A stretch of DNA of 64,000 nt from Ophiostoma sp. CBS 140.51. Lineage: Eukaryota; Ascomycota; Sordariomycetes; Ophiostomatales; Ophiostomataceae. The notes beneath the pieces are model-generated. The model had not been told where the DNA came from and searched no databases. It saw only the letters and a program-made list of their open reading frames with translations. Where the stretch lies: positions 48,873 to 112,872 of the forward strand of contig JANSLP010000084.1 in the NCBI GenBank assembly GCA_029298735.1. The letters are read 5' to 3'. Positions 10,741-23,400 of the stretch are shown here, piece after piece; positions within the stretch are counted from its first letter, which is position 1, and each line of letters starts with the position of its first letter. Both the position numbers and the translations under genes were made by a program.

Positions 10741-13700
10741 TGGGGTTCAGTGCCAAGATACGCTCCCGGGCTGGGTTGTGCGCTGTTCCCCGGTTGTGGG
10801 AAAGAGGGTGCAGGGTGCAAGAGCAGGGGTTTATTGCGGACGTGAAGTGGATGAGTCCACTGACAGTGGTGCTGTCTTGCTGTCTTGCTCTTGGGGCTGA
10901 TTGCTTGTCGGTGCTTGTGATACGAGGAGAACGAGGGTCGCTCCAAGGCTTGGTATGCAGTGATGTTCGCTGGGATTGAGGAGTGATGGACACTGGGATG
11001 CGAAATCCAGTCGAATATCGCTGGAAGGTGGGAATGTCGGGCGGGACACTGGAGATGAGATGCCGAGGAAAGGATGAAGACGATCATGAAGTCGATGCAG
11101 GAGGGAAAACATGCTCAGCTGCATTTTGGGCTGCATCCTGGGATCGACTTCTTTTTATTCGTGGTGAACTTGTTTCCTATTCACTTTCATAAATCAAACA
11201 AAGGTAATTGTCGTGTCTTTCGTCTTTGTTTTCTTTTCTTCGTTATTTGTTCTCAAACAATAAAACTAGTAACAGAACAAAGCCGGCTTTGACTTTGTCT
11301 TTTGAAAAGAAGACCCTTTTTTTTCTTTTCTTTCTTCTCCTTCCTCTCACCCCTGTTTGTGCATCCCACGCCATGAATAGGCACGCAGCGTTACAGTGCA
11401 GCAGTGCAGCAGAACCCAACCCAGAGTCCACCCACAAGAAGCATCCAATACAAAATGCACGAGGCCGCACAAGGACGCAAAAGAAGACAGCACAGAGAGA
11501 GGACAAGCTTACCAATGTCATTGCTCGCCTTAGTCCTGGGTCCGCAGCGTGGCATTCTGTGTTCCCCGAGGGTGTCCCCTTGTTCCTGCTCCCTGCCTTC
11601 CCCTACCTTTTTCGACTCGTCCCCGTTGTCTCCATCCCGAGAGTTCCAGAGATTATGCACAAACATGGCCGCTGTTGCGTCGCAGGGGAACACAATCGCC
11701 GGGTCTGAGGTCTTGGGTCTGGGACTGCTGTGACGAGACGGCTGGGACGGGACGGTTTTTTTGGGATATTGGTACGTTTTATGTTTGGTCAAACTGTTCC
11801 GCCGTTCGGTCGACTTTACGTTGTATTCATTGTCTTTTGCCTGGCATTGTGATTCACGATTTTGCGACGAAGTACACACACACACACACACATGGCTGGG
11901 TGTACAAACAATATATTTGTAAATGAAAACCCCCACATTTGACACTTTCTGACATTGTTGACAGCTCGTGACAGGTTCATGACGAAGAACTCCAGACAAC
12001 ACACAAGCAGATATTATTTGGAAGCAACAACCCTGTCACTTTGCGGGAAGCAAGGATGAGCTGTCGAGGATGCCGAGAGCTCAAGACAGAAGGTTGGGAG
12101 AGAACATGGAAAAGATTGTCGAGCTGAATGCGATATGCTGAGCTGTGCTTGCGATGTGCATTGTTTTGCAAAGGACTTGGGTCTTTTTGTGTCTGCATTA
12201 TGTCAAAGTGATTCTGTGTCTTTCAGCCACGTCTTTATTATTTTCTGTTTGTCTTTCTTTTTTCTTCCCCTCTTCTCACTTCTCAACGGCCAGCAGTGGA
12301 GACGCAACGGTCGAGTTTTGTTGTTGTGCGAAGGGTGGTGTATTTTGTGAGACACGTTCTAATGCAAGACGCTGCCCAGGCATGCAACGGCTGCAGACTG
12401 CAGGCAAAACGGCAGGCAATTGACAGAAAGGACCACGCTCCTCTGCATTTTCTGCAAGACACTGCAAATGAGGGCTCGCGTTGAGTTGCATTTTTCTCTC
12501 GCATTTTGATTATCATGTACCTGCACTTCATGACTACCCTCCATCTTTTCCAAAGAACACATCCGTTGACAACGGACAGCACAGAGTATCATTGTCACTT
12601 TTGTCCGGAGTGAGTTGTCTTTATGCTTTCTTTTTTTTTCAGCAACACCTCTCCAAGTTGTGCACAACGGATGCAAAATGAAGCATGTTGATGGACAACT
12701 GGCGACGGCCGCTACAGTGGCTCTACACATTCGAGTGCATGTAGTTGTCCTCCATCCTCTGCATGCTTCTGCATGGCCAAGTATGCTTCTGCGCACTTGT
12801 CGGGTGTGGGATCAGAATGCGGAACAGAAAAGGAGAGAAAAGGAGCACCCACTTACACAAATCGTCTCTGAAGACTGCACATGGACTGCACAAATATCTC
12901 GCACACTATCTTGCACATCCGATTAATTTCTTCGACTTCATGACCGATGCATACTCGTCTCTATTTAAGCATACTCTCTTCTTCATCTCCGTCGTTTTCT
13001 TCCCAAGCGAACACCGACAAGCGAGACGGCAAAGAGTGTGGTAGAGGGGCCACATGCCACATGCGGTCGTCGGGCCGTGCTCAAAATTGAAGATGTCGGC
13101 GAGAATAAAATAAATCCAGTCTATCGTTCATGACAAAAACATGTCTGCAGAAGCTAGCACCGCTTTGGGGCACTCGTACATCGTGCATTTTTGAGACTTT
13201 CTTTTTTCTCTTTCAAGTAAAACGGCGAACGGCGGACGGCTGTTTCCTTGCGGCAGGCATTCTTGCGATGCCCATTCCGCCGTTCTTTTTGACTTCTTTT
13301 TCCATTTTGCTTTCTCCCTCGCACACATTGCCTCCACCTCCACCTTAACCCGTTATGATGATCGACTCGCCCAGGTGCAGGACGCTATTTGATCCGCCCA
13401 AAAAGAAAAGGGAAAACGCCAAAACGGCCAAGCTCTTTGCGCACTCGGTTGTCTCGTCTTGTCTCTCTGTGGCTGACTGGGGCCCATCTCGCTGCTCTTC
13501 TTCTCTCGACGCTCCTCTTTCAGCGAGAGTGATCGCCCGCAGTCGCCGTTTGTCTCGCTTCTGATCGCAACAACCTCGCAAGCTGTCAGCCGTTTTGTCT
13601 CAGTGATCCTACGAAGCGTTGTTGTTGTTGTCTTCTGCTGTCTATCATCGGCTTTCCTTCCCCATATGAAAACACCCTCCACGCACAGAATACCAGACAA

Positions 13701-15599
13701 AATAATCACGTTCGTCCGTCGACACCCTCAACAACAAAAAACCAATCGCAACCATCCTTACTGTCCCCTCCTTGCTGAGTCCTTCTTTCCCCCTCCCCTC
13801 TTTGGCTTCTTTGGGCATGGTTTCGGCTTGGCTCGACCACCTCGAACCATGTGGAGGTTTCCTTAGGCTGGCGCGGGTGCCTCTCGCTTGTGCCCGCCCT
13901 GCCCGCTTTTCCCTTGTCGTCTGTTGTTTCTTTTCCCGCTTTCCGCTTTCCGTTGCGCGCTCTGTTGGCCCCATGTCGTGCTGGACGGTGCGAGGCCACA
14001 GGGGGTTGTTAGTGGACTCCACGCAGGTAGGAAGGAAAGTGAGGAAACGTCAAAAAGAGGCGACATTACTACAGTAGTGCCCCTTTTCCAAAGCTCCTTC
14101 CCTGCACCTCCCTGTAGCTCCTCGTCCACAATCCACAGCCCATGATTTGCTGATGATTTGCGGTCCATGATGTGCTCCACGGTCACAGTCCCATTGTCAT
14201 TATCCATTTACCACGGTCCACGGTTCATGGTTCCTCCTCGCCAATCGACCTTCTTGGCTCTCATCACACTCGGGTTTCCTGATTGTCGAGTGCGACGTTG
14301 AAGACAACAAAAAGAAAGCCCGGGACAGACGGAGTGGCCCCATGTGTTTTTCTTTTTTACGAAACACAAACAACGTCGTAATCGTTTCTAAAATGAGCTC
14401 TTTTGCACATGCAAAATGTTCAGCTAGGCTGCTGCAACAAAATGTGTCCGTATTATCATCCACCGGCAGTCTCCGTCTTGTCTTCACTGCCATTGTTCTT
14501 TTCTTCCCTTCGCTTCTTCTTCTTCTTCCTCTTTTTCTTCTTTTCTCACAAGTTCACATTCCGTGGAATGAAATCCGAGTCTAATCAACAATGGGATAAG
14601 AGGGGGGGTATTCCCGAAAAAGCTTGCGTCTCGTGGCAGGATGGATGGGGTGTGTGGATGGTTGTGGACAGCGAAGGAAGTCAAGCGAGAAGGAAGCGAA
14701 GAAGAGACGATCAGGAAAAAGAAAATAAACTCAAAAAAGAACAATGTCCGTGCTCTGCTTTTCGCTTCACAAATTCTCCAAAAGAATAGAGAGAGGGGGA
14801 GAAGGACAGCATGGTCCACGCTGCGCTAGTGACGAAAAGGGGCGGAGACAAGGTCCCCAATCGCAAGAGGAAAGAGCGAACAAGTGCAATCAGTGTGCGA
14901 GAAAAGAAAAGGGAAAAAGGCAAACTCACACAGAGGAAGGCTTGGAGGATACCAGGGGGCACCTTCCCAGAGAACAATAAACTCCCCGATGTCACCCTGC
15001 CCCCGAAAAATCCACAAGCAGGGAAAGAGCACGGGGTGGGAGACAAAGAAAGAACGAAGGAAGACCGAAGCGAGGATGAGGAAAAGGCTTGTCTTTTTCT
15101 GTCTCTTCTTGTCTAGAGTTCTCCTTTCGTCTTTTTGAGTGTGGGCCTTGTCTGCAGCCACTTGTCGCTCACTCCTTCTCTTGTCTCTCCTCACGGACAA
15201 ACCAGTCTTTCTTCAGACACTCCTTTATCTACATATCTCACAGACGTCGTCCGGTTTATTGTCTCTTATTTTCTGACTCCTCTGTCTCTTGTCTCTCGTT
15301 TTGCCGTTTTGTCTTGGCCTACGTGTCTCTCGCTTTAATATCTGGACCTTTGGTATTTGTCTCGTCTCAACGTCTTTCTGTCTTTTTATTCCTAGCATCC
15401 TTTACGACCCCGACCACATCAGTACTTTTGTGTTGCCCACCAACTCGAGCGCGAAACTCCTCACCTCAATCTCACCTTTCACTCAGGTTTTCAAACTTTT
15501 AACTCACATACGCCTCATTTTGATATCTTGTCACACATCAACACTAGTATAAACGATACCTAGTCTCTCGACTCACCTTAGCCCCGGCCACTCACCCGG
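10741..15599. other. Gene-poor region, 4.9 kb
   Basis: No reading frame here has convincing protein-like composition; all are short, overlap in several phases and are rich in Ser, Phe, Leu or Lys because of skewed pyrimidine or purine tracts. There is a CA microsatellite at 11874-11892. TTGTCTC-type motifs recur at 13440-13565 and 15080-15560. The last 500 bases are strongly pyrimidine-rich and probably serve as promoter and leader of the P450 gene. Noncoding transcripts cannot be judged from sequence alone. Confidence 0.5.
11874..11892. repeat. CA dinucleotide microsatellite
   Basis: Uninterrupted AC/CA dinucleotide run of about 19 bases in noncoding DNA. Confidence 0.9.
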
Positions 15600-17303
15600 A
15601 TGGCCCTCTTCGCTGCCGCCTACGCCCCGGCCGTGGCCCTCGTCCTCGCCGCCACGGCCATCCTCTACTATGTCCTCTCCGCCATCACCGCCGCCCGCCG
15701 TCTGCGCGCCTTTCCCGGACCACGCATCGCTTCCTTTTCCTACTACTGGATGGCCACCACTGCCTACAGTGGCCGCATGTGGGAAATCTACTACAAACAG
15801 GCCACCCTCCAGTACGGCGATGTCGTCCGCATCGGCCCCGGTGAACTTTTGACGAGTGATCCGGCCATTATCCGTCGGCTCTCGGCCACACGCACGCCAC
15901 AGTACCGCCGCTCCGACTGGTACAACCCGAACCGCTTGGACCCATACGAGCACAGTATGTTTTCTCTGCGAGACGACGTCGCCCATGACCGCCTAAAGGG
16001 GAGGACCGCCGCAGCCTATGCGGGACGCGAGAACCCAGCACTCGAAGCTGAAGTCGACGCCGTCCTCAAGCAACTTGTCGATGTCATCCGCACACGCTAC
16101 GTCGCCACCCGCAAACCATTGGACCTGGCCGTCCTCGCCCAGTACTTTACTCTCGACAGCATCACCAAGGTTGCCTTTGGCCAGGCGTTTGGCTTTCTCG
16201 AGCGCGAAGAGGACGTCCATGCCTACCTCCAGAGCATCCTGGATATCGCGCCCGTCATGCAGATGAGCAGCGAGGTGCCGTTTCTCAACAGGATTGTGAC
16301 GTCGCCGCTCGTCCTCAGTCTCGCCGGACCCAAAGTCACCGACAAGGCCGGTATTGGCCGCATGATGGGTGTCGCCCGCAACATTGTCGCCGAACGCTTC
16401 GTTCCAGACGCCAAAGACCGAAGAGATATGCTAGTAAGTTCTTGTCCTCGCCTTTTTTGGTCCTTGCTGCGCTCCCGCTCTCCCTCTCCCCCTCTCTCCC
16501 TTGTCACTAATACTGTCCAGGGCGCCTTCGTCCGCAACGGCCTCTCCCAACGCGAGTGCGAAACCGAGGCCCTCTTCCAAATCATTGCCGGCTCCGATAC
16601 CACCGCCACCGCCATCCGCATGACTCTGCTGTATATTATGACAACGCCGCGCGTGCACGCCCGGTTACGAGAGGAGGTCGACCACGAGTGCGCAGATCTT
16701 GGTGATGACGAAATTGTTCCCAACTCGAGAGCTGAGACGCTGCCTTATTTGCAGGCTGTTGTCCTCGAAGGCTTGAGAATGCACCCGCCATTTGTGGGTC
16801 TGCCGTTCAAAGAGGTCCCGCCGCAAGGCGACACATTACCCGACGGTCGTTTTGTGCCCGGTGGCACGCGGATTGCCCCCAGTATTTGGGCCTTGACGCG
16901 GAGGAAGGATGTGTTTGGAGAGGATGTAGATGTGTTCCGGCCAGAGCGGTGGTTGTCGAACGAGCCAGTGCACAGCGAGGCGAACAGCGCAGCCATTGGA
17001 AATGGAAATGGCGCAGCAAACGGCAACGGAAAGACAAACGGCACCGCAAGCGAGCGCAGCGAGGACCAAGAAAGAATCGCCAACATGCGCCGCACCGTGG
17101 ATCTCATTTTTGGCTACGGACGGTGGGCATGTGCGGGCAAGACGCTGGCCTTTTTGGAGCTGAACAAGACACTCGTCGAGATGATGCGGCGGTTTGAGCT
17201 GCAGCTGGTGTACCCTCTGCGGCCCGTGTCGCAGATCAACCACAATCTGTTTTTGCAGAGGGATATGTGGATGCAGGCGACGGAGCGCACAAGGAAGGCG
17301 TAG
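15600..17303 (+). CDS. Cytochrome P450, pisatin-demethylase-like (CYP57-type)
   Basis: A haem-thiolate monooxygenase of the endoplasmic reticulum, working with NADPH-P450 reductase. Exons 15600-16433 and 16521-17303 join in phase 0 and give 538 residues. The 87-base intron (GTAAGT...CACTAATAC...GTCCAG) has no in-frame stop. An N-terminal membrane anchor (residues about 8-30) is followed by the PGP-type hinge FPGPRIASF, I-helix AGSDTTATAIR, K-helix ExxR (EGLR) and the haem loop FGYGRWACAGK, with Arg one place earlier than the general consensus, as I recall for pisatin-demethylase relatives. A Gly/Asn-rich insertion (GNGNGAANGNG) precedes the haem loop. The family oxidises plant phytoalexins and various secondary metabolites; the substrate here is unknown. 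No partner biosynthetic genes are adjacent. It converges on the sedolisin gene. Confidence 0.9.
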   Translation: MALFAAAYAPAVALVLAATAILYYVLSAITAARRLRAFPGPRIASFSYYWMATTAYSGRMWEIYYKQATLQYGDVVRIGPGELLTSDPAIIRRLSATRTPQYRRSDWYNPNRLDPYEHSMFSLRDDVAHDRLKGRTAAAYAGRENPALEAEVDAVLKQLVDVIRTRYVATRKPLDLAVLAQYFTLDSITKVAFGQAFGFLEREEDVHAYLQSILDIAPVMQMSSEVPFLNRIVTSPLVLSLAGPKVTDKAGIGRMMGVARNIVAERFVPDAKDRRDMLVSSCPRLFWSLLRSRSPSPPLSLVTNTVQGAFVRNGLSQRECETEALFQIIAGSDTTATAIRMTLLYIMTTPRVHARLREEVDHECADLGDDEIVPNSRAETLPYLQAVVLEGLRMHPPFVGLPFKEVPPQGDTLPDGRFVPGGTRIAPSIWALTRRKDVFGEDVDVFRPERWLSNEPVHSEANSAAIGNGNGAANGNGKTNGTASERSEDQERIANMRRTVDLIFGYGRWACAGKTLAFLELNKTLVEMMRRFELQLVYPLRPVSQINHNLFLQRDMWMQATERTRKA

Positions 17304-17932
17304 TCGATGTCGTTTACGTTGTTGTGCGACGAGGCTGACGCTGACTGACGATGTCGCCTTTGGCCCCCAACGCTCAACGGCCCAGGTACCCGGTGACACC
17401 AACGCCCTCAACGCAACGTCATCAGCCGTCCGTGTCTGTTGGTCCAGTTTAGAGATCGTGCCTTGGGGGTCGATTCCTTCGCTTTCCCGTCTTTCTCACT
17501 TCCGTTTCTTCATTTGTCATCTACCTCTACGGAATACCATTCTCACTTTTCTGTTACATTTTCTGTATTTGTTTCGCCATAATGACCCGTCATGACCATT
17601 TTAGCATCCCATCTACGAATGATAATTACCACTTTTTGTCACTTCTCAGTTTGTTCATTTTCTTTAAACACCAAACTGTATTAAGACCCGCCAGTATTAT
17701 GGTAAACTGTCTAGATGCTGTCCTTGGACCAAGCATAAACGAAGAAGTGAAAGATATGAACCGAAAATAAGAAAAGAGAAAATAACCATCAGAAAAAGAG
17801 TTGGAAATGAGAGACATGAAAAGGAGACATAAAAAAAACTGGAATCAGAAACAAAAATGAACATGAAAGATGTCTTGCCGTATGTACAAGATGATGCATC
17901 TAAGATCGGCCAACCCCTCAACTCAACTAATT
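17304..17932. other. Intergenic region between convergent P450 and sedolisin genes
   Basis: 629 bases of T-rich then A-rich sequence that should hold both 3'UTRs and polyadenylation sites. Nothing else is seen. Confidence 0.6.
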
Positions 17933-20443
17933 TTAAGGCAAGTTCTTGAACAGCGCAAGAAGCTTGGGGTAGTCGGGCGAGCCCAGACCCGTCACGGGGT
18001 CCCAGCCCTCGGCCGCTGGGAAACCATCGGTGCCACAGCCCGGGTTCGATCCCGACGTAATGTCGTTGAACACCTCGGGGTGCTGGTACAGCGTCGGGTT
18101 GACAAAGCCGACAGTCGACTTGCCCTGCGCCAAACGCTCCTCATTGAGAAGAGTGAGGACCGACGCCCACACGGGAGCCGCCAGCGACGTGCCGCCAATC
18201 GTGGCCCAGGCGCCGTTGATGACAGTCACGTAGTGGTCGCCAATGGCCGAAACGTCAGGGTAGCCGCGGCCGCCCATGTGGTAGACACCGTCGCCAGCCC
18301 CGCTAAAGCTGCCGTTGCCCATGTCATAGTAACCTGTGAAGTCGAGTTCGACCTGGCTGAAGTAATTGGCCACAGAGAAAGCCTGGTACGACGGCTGCGG
18401 GAAGTAGTTGCTGAAGCCACCACCAGAGCCGAAGCGAGAAGTGGCGCGCTCCGTCAATTTGGGGATGTGCGTAGACGAAGTGCCGGAGGGAGAGGTGTAG
18501 TTGCCGGTGCCGTTAGTGCTCGACGGCGGTGTGATAGGCTCAGCCAGGTCAAACTCGGTACCACCAACAGCTAGAACGTATGGGCAGGTGGCCTCGCTCG
18601 AAGGGTAGAAGATCTGGCCCTCACCACCGCAGCCGTCGTAGTTGCCGCCGTCGTAGGCACCCGAAGCAACACCATCATCACCAGACGAGATGACAACAGT
18701 CACACCCTGCAGACCAAGCTTGAGGATCTCCGTGCACTGGCGCTTCCAGTAGTAGGCAGGAAGATCAGCCTCGCCACCGCCGTAGCTGATGCTGATGACG
18801 TTCGTGGGCTCGTAGACACCGCACTGCAGGGTGCCGTTGTAACCGCCGGGAAGGTTGTCTGGGTACGAAGGGTCCAGGCACTCGGGCTTAACGCAGTTGC
18901 CCGTCTCGCCGAAAGCGCTGAACGTGCAGTAGGAGCCATCAATGGCATCGAAAAAGGTGTTCCAGAAGCCAAGGTACGGGGTGTTACCCATCGTCATGTT
19001 GGCCTGGATGCGCTCGTCGTCGACCTGGAAGAGAACCGCCTGCTGGGGGTAGATGAGAGGCATGGCAGCCTGGAAGTCCAGCTCGGCCTCACCACCAGCA
19101 GTGGCAGGCATAGTATCGGCAGTAGCACCGTCGATAAGGCGTGCAATGGGGTACGTGCCCTTGGGGATGTTCCTGGGTGTGTTAGAGAGCATGGACCTAG
19201 TAAAATATGGAGCGGGAGGAAATGACTTACGGAGAAATGACCTTGAAGTAGTCGTCAAGATCAGACTTGCTGTAGTGCTGGTTCAGACCCTCAAAAATAC
19301 CGAGTTCGTTGCCAGGTGTGGCCGTGGTGCCGTTGGGAATGCTGTACTGCTCTACATGATGTCAATATCAGACCAAATATGAATCAGTCGTCACCTCATG
19401 TTCGACTTACTCCGGATGCAGTTGGGCGTCACATATTCGTAGCAGTTGCTGGCGTTCATCGGCGGCGGCTTGTTAAGCGTAAAGTCCGCACCCTTAGTCG
19501 GACCCATGGTGTCCTTGTTGCTGGACACGCCGCTGTTGAGGAAGGTAGGGTCCGTATGCATTGGCTTGGTGCTGCGATCCTCCAAGGTTGAGTCAAGATC
19601 ACGGCGACGGCGCTGCTTGCGAGCCGTTTCGACATCGTGCCGCAGACGAATGCCGGGAAGAACGTAGTCAATGTGGTCCTGCACAGAGCGGGGAACATGG
19701 TAGTGCTCAACTGCCACATCGCGGGTACGTGTCTCACCGTGCTCGTAAACATGGTACTCGGCCAGAAGGAGCTCCTCAGCCTCTGCGACGGTGGCGTCGA
19801 ACTGGATCCACTGCTTGTTGGCCGACTGCGAGACACGGTCAATGTGAATGCCGGCAGAAGTGATCCAGCCAACAACAGCCTCGACGGTTGTCCGCTCAGG
19901 CGCAAAGAAGTCAATAACCTCCCGGGAGGACATGTGCTTGCCGTAGCTCGTCGATGTCGGGTCAGCAATGGCCATCAGACGAGCGTGGGCGCTGCCATCG
20001 TCGACATTGCGCTGCTTTAGGCCAATACGCATGGGAAGCATGGCATCGGTAGGAGCACGCTCAGTCTTTTTCCAGCGGCGGGCCCAGGTCTTGGGCTGGC
20101 GTTCGTGGATGGTGTGGGTGTCCGGAATACGGCGAGTGTGCTTTGTCGTCGTCTCGGCACCCTTGTTGGTCGGATGGAAGACGCCACCCGGCAAGTCCTT
20201 GAAGTGAGCACGCGCGGTGTGCTTGTGGGCGGTATGATGCTCGTGGGCTTGAGCGTGAGCAGCTGAGCTGCGGTGGCGGTGCTTGGCGTCATGGTGAGCC
20301 ACGGCACGAGTGTCCAGCACGGCGTGCATCTGGCTGCTGCCAATGTTGATGCTGTCCGGAGCCGGAGCCGGAACGGGGCCGGCGGTGGCCTCGAGGGCAA
20401 GGCCGCCGACGAGGGCCGCGCAAGCGAGGGTGTTGAAGAGCAT
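17933..20443 (-). CDS. Secreted sedolisin (MEROPS S53), tripeptidyl-peptidase-type
   Basis: An acid-active secreted serine-carboxyl peptidase. Exons 19411-20443, 19231-19351 and 17933-19172; introns of 59 and 58 bases with GTAAGT donors and TAG/CAG acceptors; 797 residues. The signal peptide is MLFNTLACAALVGGLALEATA. The pro-domain (about residues 110-330) contains the expected S53 activation fold. The catalytic centre is visible: Glu413 and Asp417 in GGEAELDF, the oxyanion Asp about 550 in SSGDDG, and Ser714 in GGTSLAAP. The calcium site near the C-terminus reads GWDPVTGLGSPDY. The protein is longer than the usual 600-650 residues because of a His-rich segment (12 His in about 45 residues, residues 40-82) and a basic stretch between signal peptide and pro-domain. 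The role is extracellular protein degradation at low pH; tripeptidyl versus endopeptidase activity cannot be decided here. Confidence 0.93.
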
Positions 20444-23400
20444 GGTGTCTTTAGCAGGATGCTGCTGTCATGGGTGATGGTGAGAAGACGATGGTGGTGG
20501 AAAAGAGAGAAAAGACTGTCGAAAGAAATCGAAAGAGTGAGAGAACGGGTTTCGTCTGAGCTGTGAATAGAGAGTGACTGTAATGTGAGAGTAAACAGAA
20601 GGAGTGCAAAGCATGAAATCACGTAAGGAGCGACAGGACGGCTTTGGTCGACGATGGAAGGAAAGCCAGATCGAGAAGGAGTGACGCGGCTGTGCAAACA
20701 AAAAAGAACGAAACAAGAAGGAGCACAGATAGAAAGAGTGACAAAGGACAAAAACGAGAGAGAATGAGGAAGGGAGACAAGAACGAAGAAAAGGAAGGAG
20801 CGGATGTCTTGAAGAAAAGAGAGCAGATGCACAGATCAAGAAAGGCAGGTAAAAGGAAAGACACAACAGCACGGCCACGAGAACGACGAAGAAGACGAAA
20901 AGGACCGGTTTACATTACATGGAGACTGGAGACTGGTCGTTATCCCTGCTGCTCGGCATCAAGATCATCTTTATCTGCCGTGCTCCCTCGATGCCACTAT
21001 TTGCTGGGCCTTTAACTCTGCCATTTCCCACTTTCTTTTTTCTTTCTTCCTTTTTACTCTTTCGGGCCCGTGTCTCCTCTTTTTCTTGCCCTTGTCATTT
21101 GGACAGTCGAACGTGTCTCCTTCCTTTTCCCTCAGACCCTCTCTCGCCTCTCCCCTTCTTCTTCGCCTTCTTCCCAAAGAGGCAGCTTACACGGGAGATC
21201 GCTGGGACTTGTGATGACGACACATTGGCAGGGAACAGAGCCAAAGGGACAAATGGAAGGAGAGGAGACCAAGGAGACAAGAGAAGTGAACCGCGATAGA
21301 GCCCACATGCCAGAACCCTGCCCTGTCCGCCCGATGCGTCGTTGTTCCTCTTTTGTTTCCTCTGCTTGTCCTGCCCTACCAAGAGACCTTGGCGGCTCAT
21401 CCGCGCCCGGCATCCAATCCCTGGACCCGCCGAGGGCAGTCAGCGCGGCCGTTCAAACAGAGGCAGCAAAAGAGACATTAAAGGACAAGCAAATAGAAAC
21501 ACGAGTCGACAAGAGATGGGCCAAGGGAACTTGGCCAAGTGCGACAAGCTTAATTTCCAGCACAGCGAGTGGTGCACGTCGTTGGACGACAGTTTCTTGT
21601 ACTTGTACGAGTCATACACGCTGCTGTGTGTCTTTTGTCTCTGCCGTGGAAGGAGAGGGCCCGTTACTGGCTGGCATGCGTTTTGTCTCTTTTTGTTTGG
21701 CACCAACCCCTGGCTTAAGAGTTGAGAAGCTCCGGTTCCTGGACTAGTCTTGCTCAGGTGCCGTCGATCTGAGACCAACATGTGCACAAACTAACCAAAG
21801 CTCGACCAAAGCCCCATGGTTCGCCTTCCAAAAGTCTTCTTGGCGCGCAACAGTGGCTCAGGTGGAGAGATGAGAGGGGACCTGGATATGCACATCAGGT
21901 ACAAAAAAGCAGGCATGCAAAAAGTAGCAACATGAAACGAAACGAGAGAGGCGAATGGAAGCACTACCAGGCGAGAATGGAGAGAAGAAACAACGGTTCA
22001 TGGAAAACTTGGAAGAAAAGCGGAGAGATAGTGCACATCACAGGCACCAGCACGGATCTCTGCTACGAAGAAGACGGATATACAAAAGTGCAGAGAAGAT
22101 GGAAGAGATTGGGCGTACTTTTAAGAAACATACAACATGCTGCTGCAAAACCACAAGACTCGTCTATTGATGTTTGTGAGAGGTATCTTCTTCGGTGTTC
22201 AAATGTGCTCTTCAAAAGACTTTATAAAATGCATGTGCACAATGAGAGCAATGCCTGTCTGAAACCATAGCCTGCATTCTTATCTGCACAATTCAAATCA
22301 TCACAGCTTCTTCTTCTGGAAGGTCAAGACATACACGTCAAAAACAGGCTCAAAAAGGCAGCTCGCCTCTATCGCGTTCTCACTTTCAATTCAGCGCCCT
22401 TAAACGCGTATTTCAGGCGTTCCAGGCGACTTACAGCCTTCTCCACCAAAAGTGAACCCCTTCGCGGGGAGGGCTGTCCTGAACATCCGTCCCTTTCTTC
22501 ACAACACTCTTGCCCAATTTTGATAATGATCGTCGCTATTGTCGCTGGCGGCTGCACACAAAACAGGCCGAACCCCTTGACAAGCCTTTGACAAGGCCGA
22601 CAAGCCTCCCAAGCAAAGGGCCCTTAACCGCCTCCCTGGAAAGCGGGATGAACAGGAAAACGGGATCGGCAAGCACGGGGCGCCTCTCTTTATTTTACGC
22701 TTCCTTTTGATGGCAGCCCGGCAGGGCTCTCGCCACAAGGGACGTCAGGCTTCACTCTACTTTCGTCGGCTCTGCCGCCATATTTATTGCGAGGCTCCTC
22801 CCGAACCTGCTGCCGAGAAGGCGCCTAGAGAGCGAAAGGGGTAACCGTCCCCTTTATTCCAGTTTGTTGTTGCACTTACAGCTGCACAACAGACGGCGAA
22901 GATGCACTACGATCTCCACACAAAGTGCACGACAGGCAAAGAGGAGGCAGAAGAGAAAGAAAAGAGAGTTTGACATTTACGTCTCTCCATTCCTCCCTTT
23001 CTTTTGTCCTGTCGTAGATAAGAATGCAACGCGGCCCCTCCCATCTCCCCGCAATTCGCCCTACCCTTTCTTCATTTTGGTAATGTCGACAAGTTCATTT
23101 CTGCCATCCCTCAACATCATAACAATGGCCCACTCTGTCGCCGGCTTACAAGTCCACCACAGAATGGACGTTGCAGAACTACAGTGCCAGACCCTGATCT
23201 CCGGACACAGATCTCGTCCATCGAATTCTCACCGCGACTCTTCATTCCTGCGCGGATGCCAAGACTGCTACGGATCTTCTAGAAGAAGCATGTTACAGGG
23301 CACGAAACGCAATACACAAAAGCGCATACGAGCATACACGAAGAAGAGCGTGTAGCGGTTCAAGATGTTGTCCAACGAAGCCGTTGTGATATCTGCCGCC

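Noticed and set aside
11874..11892. Short-period repeat considered as a possible array
   Set aside because: Simple CA microsatellite; no spacer-repeat structure, and the genome is eukaryotic.
18036..18056. tRNA T-arm-like GGGTTCGATCCC
   Set aside because: Lies inside the conserved 3' coding part of the sedolisin gene; no acceptor, D or anticodon arms fit around it.
15600..20443. P450 plus peptidase as a secondary-metabolite cluster
   Set aside because: No synthase, terpene cyclase, NRPS/PKS, transporter or pathway regulator is adjacent.
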